Shown: positions 9,964 to 19,526, numbered from the stretch's first letter. The stretch: DNA of 45,478 nt from Flavobacteriales bacterium (GCA_002737625.1 NSIB01000004.1:1-45478); one strand, 5' to 3'. Translations and numbers: made by a program. Notes: generated by a model not told the origin, from the letters alone.

Positions 9964-10620
9964 TTATTGGGTAAAGATTCGCTTAATCATCCGCCACATA
10001 TCACTTGCAGATTCATCACGTCTACGCCATTGTTTTTGTTCATACCAACGATCGTAAACATCCCCCCTCGCCGCCGCATTGGGCGCATCTATAATTTCTT
10101 GGACGAACAAACCCATATTATCCATATCACCCCCAAAAAGGATGTTAGAGAATTCAAACCTCCTACTCATCGGAAATTGACCAATGATTCCGGCTAAAGT
10201 GTGCGCACTCGAACCCCTATCATTAGGCTCAATAACGAGCGCTGGCTTTGGATCAGGCACCGCGACTTGAACTCCTTCAATGACCTCTGTTGCGATTTCC
10301 GCAAAAGGCAATTCGATATTTGCGATTTCCACCTCGGCAACAAATAGATCAATTACAAGGTCAGAAGTAGGCTCAACAATTGTATCACTTGAAGCATCTG
10401 AGGGCAATTCAGAATCCGTTTCAGAATCCGTTTCTTGTAACTCAGGAAACTCCATCGAAAGCAACTCTATATCCACTTCCATATACAATTGCGCTGCCAA
10501 TAATTTCAACCGACCCAACTTATCAATATCCAACAATTGGGTTTGGTCGTTTCGCATTTCATGGTGTATACTTGCTAAGTTATTTAGCACTTCTAAAAGG
10601 GGAGTTTTATTTGCTTCCAT
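9964..10620 (-). CDS. Hypothetical protein with acidic central region
   Basis: ORF listed from a TTG at 10632; first ATG (MEANKTP) is at 10620; no family recognised. Confidence 0.7.
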   Translation of the reverse strand: MEANKTPLLEVLNNLASIHHEMRNDQTQLLDIDKLGRLKLLAAQLYMEVDIELLSMEFPELQETDSETDSELPSDASSDTIVEPTSDLVIDLFVAEVEIANIELPFAEIATEVIEGVQVAVPDPKPALVIEPNDRGSSAHTLAGIIGQFPMSRRFEFSNILFGGDMDNMGLFVQEIIDAPNAAARGDVYDRWYEQKQWRRRDESASDMWRMIKRIFTQ

Positions 10621-10658
10621 TGATAGCGGCAAGTTACAACAGCCTTTGAAATTTTATC

Positions 10659-11225
10659 ATGAGAGAATTTACACTTATCCACGGTTGCATGTTTGCAGGA
10701 AAAACCACTCAGTTGATTGGTTTGTACAACGAAAGCATGTGTTTATCCGAGGAGAAATTGGCCGTAAAACCTCTGCTCGACAAACGCTATAACGCCACAA
10801 CCATCAATACACACAGCGGAATTCAAATGCTTGCCCATCGCATATCCAAGGCAGAAGAAATCTACCCATTAATCAATGAATTTACCAAAGAAATCTACAT
10901 AGACGAAGTCCAATTTTTTGGTCCATTCATCGTTGAGGTCATTGGTGAATTGATGATGAATCAAATCAAAATTATGGCTGCTGGCCTCGATAAAGACTAT
11001 AAGGCACGCGATTTTGGCCCCATGGCGGCGCTCAAAAAATTGGCCACTCAGAAAATTGAGTTACAAGCAAAATGTTCTGTTTGTAACAATCCCGCCAACC
11101 ACACCTTTAGAAAACCCGGCAATGAGGATTTACTCATGGTTGGACATGAAGACATTTACGAAGCCCGTTGTGAAGAGCATTGGCTGATTGGTATGAAAGA
11201 CCGCATCGAATCCCTTCCCCAATAA
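10659..11225 (+). CDS. tdk: Thymidine kinase (type II)
   Basis: HGCMFAGKTTQLI P-loop, IDEVQFF, KCSVCNNPANHTFR and RCEEHW Zn/lasso elements. Confidence 0.9.
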   Translation: MREFTLIHGCMFAGKTTQLIGLYNESMCLSEEKLAVKPLLDKRYNATTINTHSGIQMLAHRISKAEEIYPLINEFTKEIYIDEVQFFGPFIVEVIGELMMNQIKIMAAGLDKDYKARDFGPMAALKKLATQKIELQAKCSVCNNPANHTFRKPGNEDLLMVGHEDIYEARCEEHWLIGMKDRIESLPQ

Positions 11226-11241
11226 CTCCCAAATATCAAAA

Positions 11242-12447
11242 ATGAATCAACCCAACAAACTGAATAACACTTTTCGATTAACGGCCCTATTTAAGGAGTT
11301 TTTTCAAAGTCAGCAATCGGCGGGAATCCTTTTGATTGTTGCCACCATTACATCATTGTTATTGGCGAATTCACCCGTAGCTGAACAATATATATCATTC
11401 TGGAGAACAGAAATCGGTAGCAATTTGTACGGATTTCACTTAAAACATAGCCTTACAGGATGGATCAATGAGGCATTAATGACCGTTTTCTTCCTCCTGG
11501 TTGGACTCGAAATAGAAAGAGAACTTTATATCGGTGAGCTCAGCAGCCGAAAACGAGCCATGTTACCCGTGATGGCCGCCTTGGGGGGAATGATTTTCCC
11601 AGCTTTGGTTTACTTGTTATTCAATTTCAATCACCCCGAATCCATTTCAGGGATTGGGATTCCTACCGCCACCGACATAGCCTTTGCCATTGCAATCATG
11701 GGACTACTAGGCGATAGAGTTCCTCCCGCTTTAAAAGTATTTTTAACCGCCCTCGCCATCATTGACGATCTCGGTGCCATCATTGTGATTGGAATATTTT
11801 ATGGTAACGGATTTTCGGGGTTGTATTTATTACTCACTGCTCTCATTTGTTTCGCCCTGTATTTATTAAATCGAAAGGGAAATGAGAACTTTTGGATTTA
11901 CTTAATCTTGGGACTTTTTCTCTGGTTTTGTATGCTCCACAGTGGTATCCATGCAACATTGGCTGGAGTAATCCTTGCCTTTGCACTCCCCTTCAAATCT
12001 GGAAGCCCTGCAACACTTTCCTATCGCATCGAACACAAAATTCAGTGGCCCGTAACTTATATCATACTGCCTTTATTCGCACTTTCTAATACGGCAATTG
12101 CCATAAAATCCGAGATAACAGGTGCGCTATTTTCGCCCGAAAGTTTAGGAATTTTCTTTGGCTTACTCATCGGAAAACCCATTGGCATTTTCCTTTTCAG
12201 TCTGTTGGCAATTCGATTGGGAATCGCGAGTTTATCATCAAGCATCAACAAAACAATGATCTTTGGCGCAGGCATTTTAGGGGGAATTGGCTTTACGATG
12301 GCAATGTTCGTCGACAACCTAGCCTTTACCAATACCCAGCAAATTGATTTGGGAAAAATCAGCATTTTACTCGCTAGCACTACTGCCGCGATTCTTGGAT
12401 TCCTATGGCTTAACCTCGCCGAAAAAGCAAAGCATCGCGCAGTTTAA
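11242..12447 (+). CDS. nhaA: Na+/H+ antiporter NhaA
   Basis: ALMTVFFLLVGLEIERELYIGEL, PTATDIAFAIAIMGLLGDRVP, ALAIIDDLGAI. Confidence 0.96.
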   Translation: MNQPNKLNNTFRLTALFKEFFQSQQSAGILLIVATITSLLLANSPVAEQYISFWRTEIGSNLYGFHLKHSLTGWINEALMTVFFLLVGLEIERELYIGELSSRKRAMLPVMAALGGMIFPALVYLLFNFNHPESISGIGIPTATDIAFAIAIMGLLGDRVPPALKVFLTALAIIDDLGAIIVIGIFYGNGFSGLYLLLTALICFALYLLNRKGNENFWIYLILGLFLWFCMLHSGIHATLAGVILAFALPFKSGSPATLSYRIEHKIQWPVTYIILPLFALSNTAIAIKSEITGALFSPESLGIFFGLLIGKPIGIFLFSLLAIRLGIASLSSSINKTMIFGAGILGGIGFTMAMFVDNLAFTNTQQIDLGKISILLASTTAAILGFLWLNLAEKAKHRAV

Positions 12448-13310
12448 AGAAGCCATAAAACCAAGGCGATATCAATTAGAATCCGATACCATCGACCATA
12501 TCGGAACACAGTTGGGTAAAAGTACATAAATCCATACAACGCCATCAATAATACAACCCCAAGTTTGTCGCCGTTGAAATCATTAATTGCCACGCCAATG
12601 GTGATAGAAACAACCAAAAGAAGCGCCACAACCGGCAATTTATGAGCACCCCTCATCAACCAAAGATTGGGCAATTTTAGCACGATATCTTTGTCTTTCT
12701 CGAAATACTGCATCAGCAAAATATTTAACAGAAAAACACAAAACCCTTGGATCCAAAACATGAGGGAACCGGACGATGGCAAACCGCCAAAGACTGCAGA
12801 AGCGAATACGAAGGCGATTAAAACTGGACCAAAATAGGCCAATAGAAGTCCGCTGCGCCATTTTACATAACAATACAGAATACCACCAAAGATCAAATAT
12901 CGGAGGCTCCAAAGCAATTCTTTCAAACCGTTCAGGTCGCGTGTTCCAAAACCCAGCAACGGAAAAACCATTGTTAAACCGAGTACAACAAAACTCCCGA
13001 GTAAAATCCAAGCAATCGCCAACGTCCCCTGCCACGATTTAAAGTCAACCCCTGCCCGGTCCCACGTGATAGCATCCCAAATAAAATCCGATGCGTAAAC
13101 GATTAATATCAAACAGGCAACAATCCAATCCCAATCGGGGATATACGTTTCGTTAAACAAATTAAGAATTGTAGCTTTTTGCGTCAACTGCGAGCGAATC
13201 GTCAGAAAAACGAGCGCCACAACTGGAATCCCCAAGGCTTGAGTGCCCAAAAATGGTTTGCCCTCCGATGCACCCCAATTTTTCAAGGCACTACTCAGGC
13301 GGGTGAACAT
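12444..13310 (-). CDS. Polytopic membrane protein of unknown function
   Basis: 288-aa ORF with multiple hydrophobic helices; no family recognised. Confidence 0.7.
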   Translation of the reverse strand: MFTRLSSALKNWGASEGKPFLGTQALGIPVVALVFLTIRSQLTQKATILNLFNETYIPDWDWIVACLILIVYASDFIWDAITWDRAGVDFKSWQGTLAIAWILLGSFVVLGLTMVFPLLGFGTRDLNGLKELLWSLRYLIFGGILYCYVKWRSGLLLAYFGPVLIAFVFASAVFGGLPSSGSLMFWIQGFCVFLLNILLMQYFEKDKDIVLKLPNLWLMRGAHKLPVVALLLVVSITIGVAINDFNGDKLGVVLLMALYGFMYFYPTVFRYGRWYRILIDIALVLWLL

Positions 13311-13312
13311 AA

Positions 13313-13549
13313 CTAATTTTTTAACGCAGTAATTTTTCCAATATTCGGAATGGCACGTCTCAAACTTTCTTCAATACCGGCCGTCATAGTCATGTCGCTC
13401 ATGCTGCAAGTACTACAAGCACCTGTCAATCGCAAAACAACATCCAATTCCTGGTTCACCCCAACCAATTCAACATCCCCACCATCAGCATGCAAATACG
13501 GACGCATAGATTCAAGAACCTGTTCTACTTGCTGATTAATTTCACTCAT
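13313..13549 (-). CDS. NifU C-terminal-domain (Nfu-type) Fe-S scaffold protein
   Basis: MRPYLHADGGDVELVGV and LTGACSTCSMSDMTMTAGIE (CxxC); ATG at 13549 preferred over the listed TTG at 13558. Confidence 0.93.
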   Translation of the reverse strand: MSEINQQVEQVLESMRPYLHADGGDVELVGVNQELDVVLRLTGACSTCSMSDMTMTAGIEESLRRAIPNIGKITALKN

Positions 13550-13555
13550 GGTATG

Positions 13556-13563
13556 CAAAAGTA
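13556..13563 (-). promoter_or_regulatory. TAnnTTTG -7 box, 6 nt before ATG at 13549
   Basis: TTG-N18-TACTTTTG-catacc-ATG on minus strand. Confidence 0.65.
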
Positions 13564-13566
13564 ATA

Positions 13567-14616
13567 TTATTTTGTGATTTGCAACATACTCACTTGCTGA
13601 GCCAACGCGCCCGCCACTTGATAGTAGGGTTTTAGTTCGATGGCATCTGATGTTAAATGGCCCTCATCAATCAATTTCATCAATGCTGGATTTAAAGGCA
13701 ATTCTCCCAAAAATGGAACGCCATATTCTTCACTCAGCACTTTACCGCCACCCTCGCCAAAGAGTCTGTATTTCTTATCTGGCGCATCATCCGGCGTGAA
13801 ATAACTCATATTCTCCACCACACCAAGGATTTTTTTGTTGACCGCTTCCATCGAAAACATACCCATCGCCCTACGGGCATCTGTAAGCGCCATCTCCTGC
13901 GGCGTTGTAACGATCACAACCCCTGTTAACGGAACATTTTGCACCAAACTCAATTGAACATCCCCGGTACCTGGCGGCAAATCGATGATCAAATAATCCA
14001 AATCACCCCAATCCGTATCCTGAACAAACTGTTTAAATGCAGAGGAAACCATCGGCCCACGCCAAACAATTGCCTGACCGCGAGCTGTCATCAATCCAAT
14101 ACTCAACAACTTCACGCCCTTCGCCTCCACCGGAATCATGATCTGCTTTTCACCCTTCATGTACATTTCGGGCGATGCTGATATGCCAAACATTGTAGGA
14201 ACACTGGGCCCATAAATATCGGCATCCAACAATCCCACTTTTGCACCCATGCCGCTCAGGGCCAATGCCAAGCTAGCGGACAAAGTACTCTTTCCCACAC
14301 CGCCTTTACCAGAAGCCACGGCAATCACATGCTTTACCCCAGGCAAAGTCTCAGACATTGGAATGCTGCCTCTAACTCGACTTATAGTTGATACTTCCAC
14401 TGCAATTTCCGAATCAACCATCATCCGAATTGCAGTTTTACACGCATTCACCATCATGTCTTTCATCGGACAAGCGGGTGTAGTTAACACAATAGTAAAA
14501 CTGATTTTATCACCAATCACCAAATCCTCAATCATACCCAAGGACACCAAATCTTTTTTGAGATCTGGATCGTCTACATGAGACAGGGCTTTGAGAACTG
14601 ATTCGCGCGTGATCAT
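13567..14616 (-). CDS. mrp: Mrp/ApbC/NBP35-family ATP-binding iron-sulfur carrier protein
   Basis: SGKGGVGKST Walker A, DADIYGPSVPTMFG, DLPPGTGD. Confidence 0.96.
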   Translation of the reverse strand: MITRESVLKALSHVDDPDLKKDLVSLGMIEDLVIGDKISFTIVLTTPACPMKDMMVNACKTAIRMMVDSEIAVEVSTISRVRGSIPMSETLPGVKHVIAVASGKGGVGKSTLSASLALALSGMGAKVGLLDADIYGPSVPTMFGISASPEMYMKGEKQIMIPVEAKGVKLLSIGLMTARGQAIVWRGPMVSSAFKQFVQDTDWGDLDYLIIDLPPGTGDVQLSLVQNVPLTGVVIVTTPQEMALTDARRAMGMFSMEAVNKKILGVVENMSYFTPDDAPDKKYRLFGEGGGKVLSEEYGVPFLGELPLNPALMKLIDEGHLTSDAIELKPYYQVAGALAQQVSMLQITK

Positions 14617-14900
14617 TTTCCCCGACCAAACATTCGTTTAAAAAACCGCTGCTCAAATGCCCAAAAGTACTTGAACTGCCCCAAAATAAATCCGTAAAAC
14701 AACAATAGGAGATTATAAAAAGGCAATATCAATATGTAATAGACCAAATCAACCCACCAATCTTCACCCAAGTAAGGCTTAACATACTTCTTTAGATACA
14801 AAACCGTGCATCCCGTTAAGGCAAATACCAACAAGATCACCCAAACCATCCATGCTTTCTGCACGTTCCAACGCGCTTTCAGTCGATTTATAAAACTCAC
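14613..14900 (-). CDS. Small membrane protein of unknown function, GTG start
   Basis: GTG at 14900..14898; 3' end overlaps the mrp start (ATGA), consistent with translational coupling. Confidence 0.7.
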   Translation of the reverse strand: MSFINRLKARWNVQKAWMVWVILLVFALTGCTVLYLKKYVKPYLGEDWWVDLVYYILILPFYNLLLLFYGFILGQFKYFWAFEQRFFKRMFGRGK

Positions 14901-14904
14901 ATCG

Positions 14905-14912
14905 CAAAGTTA
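14905..14912 (-). promoter_or_regulatory. TAnnTTTG -7 box, 4 nt before GTG at 14900
   Basis: TAACTTTG-cgat-GTG on minus strand. Confidence 0.6.
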
Positions 14913-15001
14913 CTTGATAATCTCGAGCCAAGAAATTAAGCTTACAGTTAAATGACAATTTTCCACCGCAAAAGATAAATTGCAGACTTCCAACGATAAA
15001 G

Positions 15002-15808
15002 ATGAAATTTGCAGCAATGGATGATATAAACATCAACGATTTAAATTTGGATACCTCTGAATTGTCCCCTTTTGAGCAGGAATCCACCGCGGGGAACATG
15101 GGGAGCAACAACACACAACTTATTTTAGTACCTCTGCCCATTGGCGAACAAAGTTGGCTTTGGATGAACACGCCGCAGTACATTGATTCCATTAAACCCA
15201 TCATGCATTGGGTTGCTGAAGATGCGCGCACATTGAGACGTTTTCTTTCGAGTCTTAAAGTGGGTATACCGCTAAATGATCTCGACATATTTGAACTCAA
15301 TACAAGAACTCCCCAAAAACAATTGGAAGCCTTTTTGAAAGATATACAAAATATCAAATTAATTGGGGTTGCATCCGAGGCGGGGATGCCTTGCATTGCA
15401 GACCCAGGGGCGATGTTGGTGAAAATTGGCCATCAGCGGGGGTGGGATATCAAACCCATTATGGGACCCAATAGTTTGATGCTCGCCTTAGCCGGCAGCG
15501 GACTCAGCGGTCAGACATTTACATTTCATGGATATCCGCCCATCAATGAAAACGAACTCAAACAACTTACCTTACTGTTAAACAACAAGGCCACCGATAA
15601 ACACAGTCATTTGTTCATCGAGACCCCATATCGGACAGACAGATTGTTACAGTTTTTATGTAAAAATCTACCACAAGATATGCTACTCTGCATTGCCAAA
15701 GATCTACACGGACCCTCGGAACATATTTTAACCCAACCCATCAGCGCTTGGAAACGGAAAGTGGAGACCTTGGGCAAAAGCCCCTGCGTATTTATTGTAG
15801 GTAGATAA
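15002..15808 (+). CDS. SAM-dependent (tetrapyrrole-methylase fold) methyltransferase, RsmI-like
   Basis: LILVPLPIG, GVASEAGMPCIADPGAMLV, GPNSLMLALAGSGLSGQTFTFHGYPP, FIETPYR. Confidence 0.9.
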   Translation: MKFAAMDDININDLNLDTSELSPFEQESTAGNMGSNNTQLILVPLPIGEQSWLWMNTPQYIDSIKPIMHWVAEDARTLRRFLSSLKVGIPLNDLDIFELNTRTPQKQLEAFLKDIQNIKLIGVASEAGMPCIADPGAMLVKIGHQRGWDIKPIMGPNSLMLALAGSGLSGQTFTFHGYPPINENELKQLTLLLNNKATDKHSHLFIETPYRTDRLLQFLCKNLPQDMLLCIAKDLHGPSEHILTQPISAWKRKVETLGKSPCVFIVGR

Positions 15809-15935
15809 AATAATACATCCATTTTTTACCAATGATAAGTCCATTTTTACCTATTAGTAAACGGAGAATAACTTCTGAAACAATTATTATAATTACAATG
15901 TTACATTTGCATTTATCTATTTGTAGTCAATTAAC

Positions 15936-17183
15936 ATGAGAGACATATTCGACAAACTGCATGAGCGCATGGGTCCTTTGGGCCAATACGCCGACGATGC
16001 ACACGGTTATTTCGCGTTCCCCAAATTGGAAGGCCCTATAGGCCCACGCATGATTTTCCGCGGAAAAGAACGCCTCAACTGGAGTTTAAATAATTATTTG
16101 GGATTGGCAAATCACCCCGACGTGATGAAAGCAGATACCGATGCCGCCGCACAATTCGGAATGGCCTACCCCATGGGAGCCCGAATGATGAGTGGAAACA
16201 GCAATTACCATGAGCAGTTGGAACGCGACCTCGCTAATTTTGTTCAAAAACCCGATTGTATCCTTTTAAATTATGGATATCAAGGTGTTTTGAGTGCAAT
16301 TGACGCTTTGGTTGACCGCCATGATGTGATTGTTTACGATGCAGAATCGCATGCTTGTATCATTGATGGTGTTCGCCTTCACATGGGTAAAAGGTTTGTG
16401 TACAACCACAACAACATTGAAAGTTTAGAGCAACAACTTAAGCGCGCCACTAAAATGATTGAAACCACAGGTGGAGCGATTTTGGTAATTACTGAAGGTG
16501 TTTTCGGCATGACTGGCTCTCAAGGAAAATTAAAAGAAATTGTTGAGTTGAAGAGTAAATACAATTTCCGCCTATTGGTAGACGATGCCCATGGCTTCGG
16601 AACGATGGGTAAAACAGGTGCTGGAACTACAGAAGAGCAAGACTGCATCGAAGGCGTGGACATTTACTTCTCTACGTTTGCCAAATCGATGGCTGGTATT
16701 GGGGCATTTATCGCTTCTGAACCCCATGTCATTAAATTCTTGCGATATAATATGCGTTCTCAAATCTATGCAAAGGCATTGCCGATGCCACTGGTAATAG
16801 GATCAATCAAACGTTTAGAAATGATTCGCACACAACCCGAGTTAAGGGAGAAATTGTGGACCATCACCAATGCCTTACAAAACGGCCTAAAAGAGGCAGG
16901 TTTTAACATTGGAATCACTACAACGCCAGTCACCCCAGTGGTATTGAATGGAACAATTCCCGAAGCAACACACCTCATCAAAGATTTGCGCGAAAATTTT
17001 AACATTTTCTGTAGTATCGTGGTATATCCGGTTGTGCCAAAAGGTATGATTATTTTACGATTGATTCCTACAGCAATTCACTCTCTACAGGACGTTCAAG
17101 AAACAATTCAGGCTTTTAAATCTATCAAAAACAAATTGGACGCTGGCGAATATCGCAAAGAAAAATTGGCTGAGTTCGCCTAA
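15936..17183 (+). CDS. Alpha-oxoamine-synthase-family PLP enzyme (serine palmitoyltransferase / AONS / KBL-like)
   Basis: NNYLGLANHP, DDAHGFGTMG, FSTFAKSMAGIGAF with the expected Schiff-base Lys region. Confidence 0.9.
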   Translation: MRDIFDKLHERMGPLGQYADDAHGYFAFPKLEGPIGPRMIFRGKERLNWSLNNYLGLANHPDVMKADTDAAAQFGMAYPMGARMMSGNSNYHEQLERDLANFVQKPDCILLNYGYQGVLSAIDALVDRHDVIVYDAESHACIIDGVRLHMGKRFVYNHNNIESLEQQLKRATKMIETTGGAILVITEGVFGMTGSQGKLKEIVELKSKYNFRLLVDDAHGFGTMGKTGAGTTEEQDCIEGVDIYFSTFAKSMAGIGAFIASEPHVIKFLRYNMRSQIYAKALPMPLVIGSIKRLEMIRTQPELREKLWTITNALQNGLKEAGFNIGITTTPVTPVVLNGTIPEATHLIKDLRENFNIFCSIVVYPVVPKGMIILRLIPTAIHSLQDVQETIQAFKSIKNKLDAGEYRKEKLAEFA

Positions 17184-17198
17184 TTTCGCCTCTGTCTT

Positions 17199-17963
17199 TT
17201 GGACAGGGTTGCGGTGTTAGGATTACGAAAAAATATAACTCAAGGGTCGTTCTGGTTCGCCATAACGACCCTTTCTATTTTGGGAATTGTTCGATGTCAT
17301 TCCCAAGCCCAACGATTAAAGGTTTTGACTACACTCCAAGTACCAAAGGAATTCCCGAAATACACGAATAAAACCCGCTGGAAAGTTCCTCACCACAAAT
17401 ACAAAACACAGTATTGGGCTAATAAATCGAACCCAACAAAACCCTTATCAAATAAGTTGGCATTTGCCTTACTCATGGAATTGCGGAAATCGAAAGAAGG
17501 AAAAAATCATTTGCAGTATTTACAACCACAATTAACAGAAATCGTCAATCGCAAAAACCCATTTCCCACAAACATCAACATCAATAAGATCGACAGTTCG
17601 AGCCTCGACGAGCTGCCCGGAATTGGCCCCTCAACAGCGCGAAGAATATTAAAATATAGAGAAAAGCTTGGGGGATTTTATACAGCTAGCCAATTGATCG
17701 AAATTCCCAAAATCGACACGACTCTCATTGAATTTTTGGTACCTAAAATCAACATTGATATGTCAACTCTGGTCATGCTGAATGAGAAAGTAGATTATAA
17801 ACAGTTGTATAAACACCCATACATTGGACCCAATAAAGCCAAAATTTTAGGGCCCTTTTTTACACAACATCCGCAACTAACAAAACGCATTTGGCATGAT
17901 TTGCAAGGCCTTACCGTGGAAGAAAAATTAAAACTCGAGCCGTATTTGCGTTTTAGAGAATAA
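17199..17963 (+). CDS. Helix-hairpin-helix (ComEA-like) protein, start uncertain (TTG 17199 or GTG 17214)
   Basis: NININKIDSSSLDELPGIGPSTARRILKYREKLGGFYTASQLIEIPKID. Confidence 0.85.
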   Translation: MDRVAVLGLRKNITQGSFWFAITTLSILGIVRCHSQAQRLKVLTTLQVPKEFPKYTNKTRWKVPHHKYKTQYWANKSNPTKPLSNKLAFALLMELRKSKEGKNHLQYLQPQLTEIVNRKNPFPTNININKIDSSSLDELPGIGPSTARRILKYREKLGGFYTASQLIEIPKIDTTLIEFLVPKINIDMSTLVMLNEKVDYKQLYKHPYIGPNKAKILGPFFTQHPQLTKRIWHDLQGLTVEEKLKLEPYLRFRE

Positions 17964-18074
17964 GACATGTACCACTCTATCAAACACAACAAACATCCTA
18001 CAAATTTATTCAAAGAAATAGCCGTAGCTATTATCAGTTAAGGTCCATGTGTAATATCTTTGCACGCACTAAAC

Positions 18075-19220
18075 ATGATGAATTTCCAAGAAAGTGAAAG
18101 CGTATCAATGGTAAGACAAACCGTGCGCGATTTTGCCCACAAAAACATACTTCCACAATTGATGGAATGGGATGAATCTCAAACTTTTCCCATTCACATT
18201 TTCAAAGCACTGGGTGAATTGGGTTTGATGGGTGTATTGGTACCTGAAAAATACAATGGTTCCGGATTAACTTATTTTGAATATGTGGCTGCCATTGAAG
18301 AATTGTCAAAAGTTTGTGGCAGTATTGGTTTATCCATGGCGGCCCACAACAGCCTTTGTACGGGTCATATTTTGGCTTTTGCTAACGACGAACAAAAGCA
18401 AAGATGGCTTCCCAAATTGGCCACAGCAGAATGGATTGGAGCATGGGGACTTACTGAAGCCAATACAGGTTCCGATGCATTGCGTATGCAATGTGTTGCC
18501 AAAAAAGACGGAGATCATTGGGTTCTTAGCGGTGCAAAAAACTGGATCACTCATGGCATTACCGGCGATGTTGCGGTAGTTTTGGCAAGAACCGGTGAAC
18601 TTTTAGACTCAAGGGGCATCACTGCATTTGTTGTGGAAAGAGGCACTCCAGGATTTAGAGGGGGTAAAAAAGAAAATAAATTGGGGATGCGCGCCAGCGA
18701 AACAGCGGAGATGATTTTTGAAGAATGCAGAGTTCCAGAAACCAATATATTAGGAAACATCGGCGATGGATTTATCCAAGCCATGAAAATACTTGATGGA
18801 GGTAGGATTTCAATTGCCGCATTGTCGTTGGGTATCGCCAAAGGCGCTTATGAAGCCGCATTAAAATACTCCAAAGAAAGAGAACAATTTGGAAAATCTA
18901 TTTCCAATTTCCAGGCAATCGCGTTCAAATTGGCCGATATGGCCACAAAAATCGAGGCTGCCGAATTACTGACTCAAGAAGCTGCCGACAGAAAAAACAA
19001 AGGTCTCGGAATGACCAAAGAAGGAGCGATGGCAAAATACTACGCCTCGGAGGTGAGTGTTTATTGTGCAAACGAAGCCGTGCAAATATTTGGTGGTTAT
19101 GGATATACAAAAGATTTTCCAGTAGAAAAGTTCTACAGAGATTGTAAACTTTGTACCATCGGAGAAGGCACAAGTGAAATCCAAAAAATGGTCATTTCTA
19201 GAAACATTCTGAAAGATTAA
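18075..19220 (+). CDS. Acyl-CoA dehydrogenase (short-chain/butyryl type)
   Basis: GAWGLTEANTGSDA, REQFGKSISNFQAI, QIFGGYGYTKDFPVEKFYRDCKLCTIGEGTSEIQ; ATG at 18075/18078 preferred over TTG 18060. Confidence 0.96.
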   Translation: MMNFQESESVSMVRQTVRDFAHKNILPQLMEWDESQTFPIHIFKALGELGLMGVLVPEKYNGSGLTYFEYVAAIEELSKVCGSIGLSMAAHNSLCTGHILAFANDEQKQRWLPKLATAEWIGAWGLTEANTGSDALRMQCVAKKDGDHWVLSGAKNWITHGITGDVAVVLARTGELLDSRGITAFVVERGTPGFRGGKKENKLGMRASETAEMIFEECRVPETNILGNIGDGFIQAMKILDGGRISIAALSLGIAKGAYEAALKYSKEREQFGKSISNFQAIAFKLADMATKIEAAELLTQEAADRKNKGLGMTKEGAMAKYYASEVSVYCANEAVQIFGGYGYTKDFPVEKFYRDCKLCTIGEGTSEIQKMVISRNILKD

Positions 19221-19226
19221 AAGAAC

Positions 19227-19257
19227 TTGCCTTTATCGATAAAAACATCTATTTTTG
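19227..19257 (+). promoter_or_regulatory. rpsU promoter with normal leader
   Basis: TTG-N20-TATTTTTG, then 21 nt to the rpsU ATG. Confidence 0.75.
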
Positions 19258-19278
19258 TGACCCAAATAAAAATTTAAC

Positions 19279-19476
19279 ATGCTTATAATTAACGTAAAAG
19301 AAAACGATTCGCTAGAGAAGGCATTGAAGAAGTTCAAAAAGAAGTTTGAAAAAACGGGTGTTGTGAAAGCACTTCGTGCTCGTCAGGCATTCGAAAAGCC
19401 CTGTATTACTAAGCGTATGCAGAAAATTCGCGCTGCCTACAAGCAGAAAATGCAAATGGCCGACGTAGAAGCATAA
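19279..19476 (+). CDS. rpsU: 30S ribosomal protein bS21
   Basis: Small basic protein; ENDSLEKALKKFKKKFEKTGVVKALRARQAFEKP. Confidence 0.95.
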   Translation: MLIINVKENDSLEKALKKFKKKFEKTGVVKALRARQAFEKPCITKRMQKIRAAYKQKMQMADVEA

Positions 19477-19526
19477 GCGACTACTTTTTCAGTATACAAG
19501 ACCAATCGTATTTATCATAAACTTTC

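Noticed and set aside
10629-10636. TAACTTGC upstream of the 10620 minus-strand ATG as another leaderless box
   Set aside because: Two mismatches to TAnnTTTG and an 8-nt gap; not counted.
10659-11225. tdk promoter with TTTG 12 nt before the ATG
   Set aside because: Only the TTTG half of the box is present (AGCCTTTG), insufficient to call.
15902-15909. TACATTTG upstream of the SPT-like gene as a leaderless box
   Set aside because: 26 nt from the ATG; would give a normal short leader rather than a leaderless mRNA.
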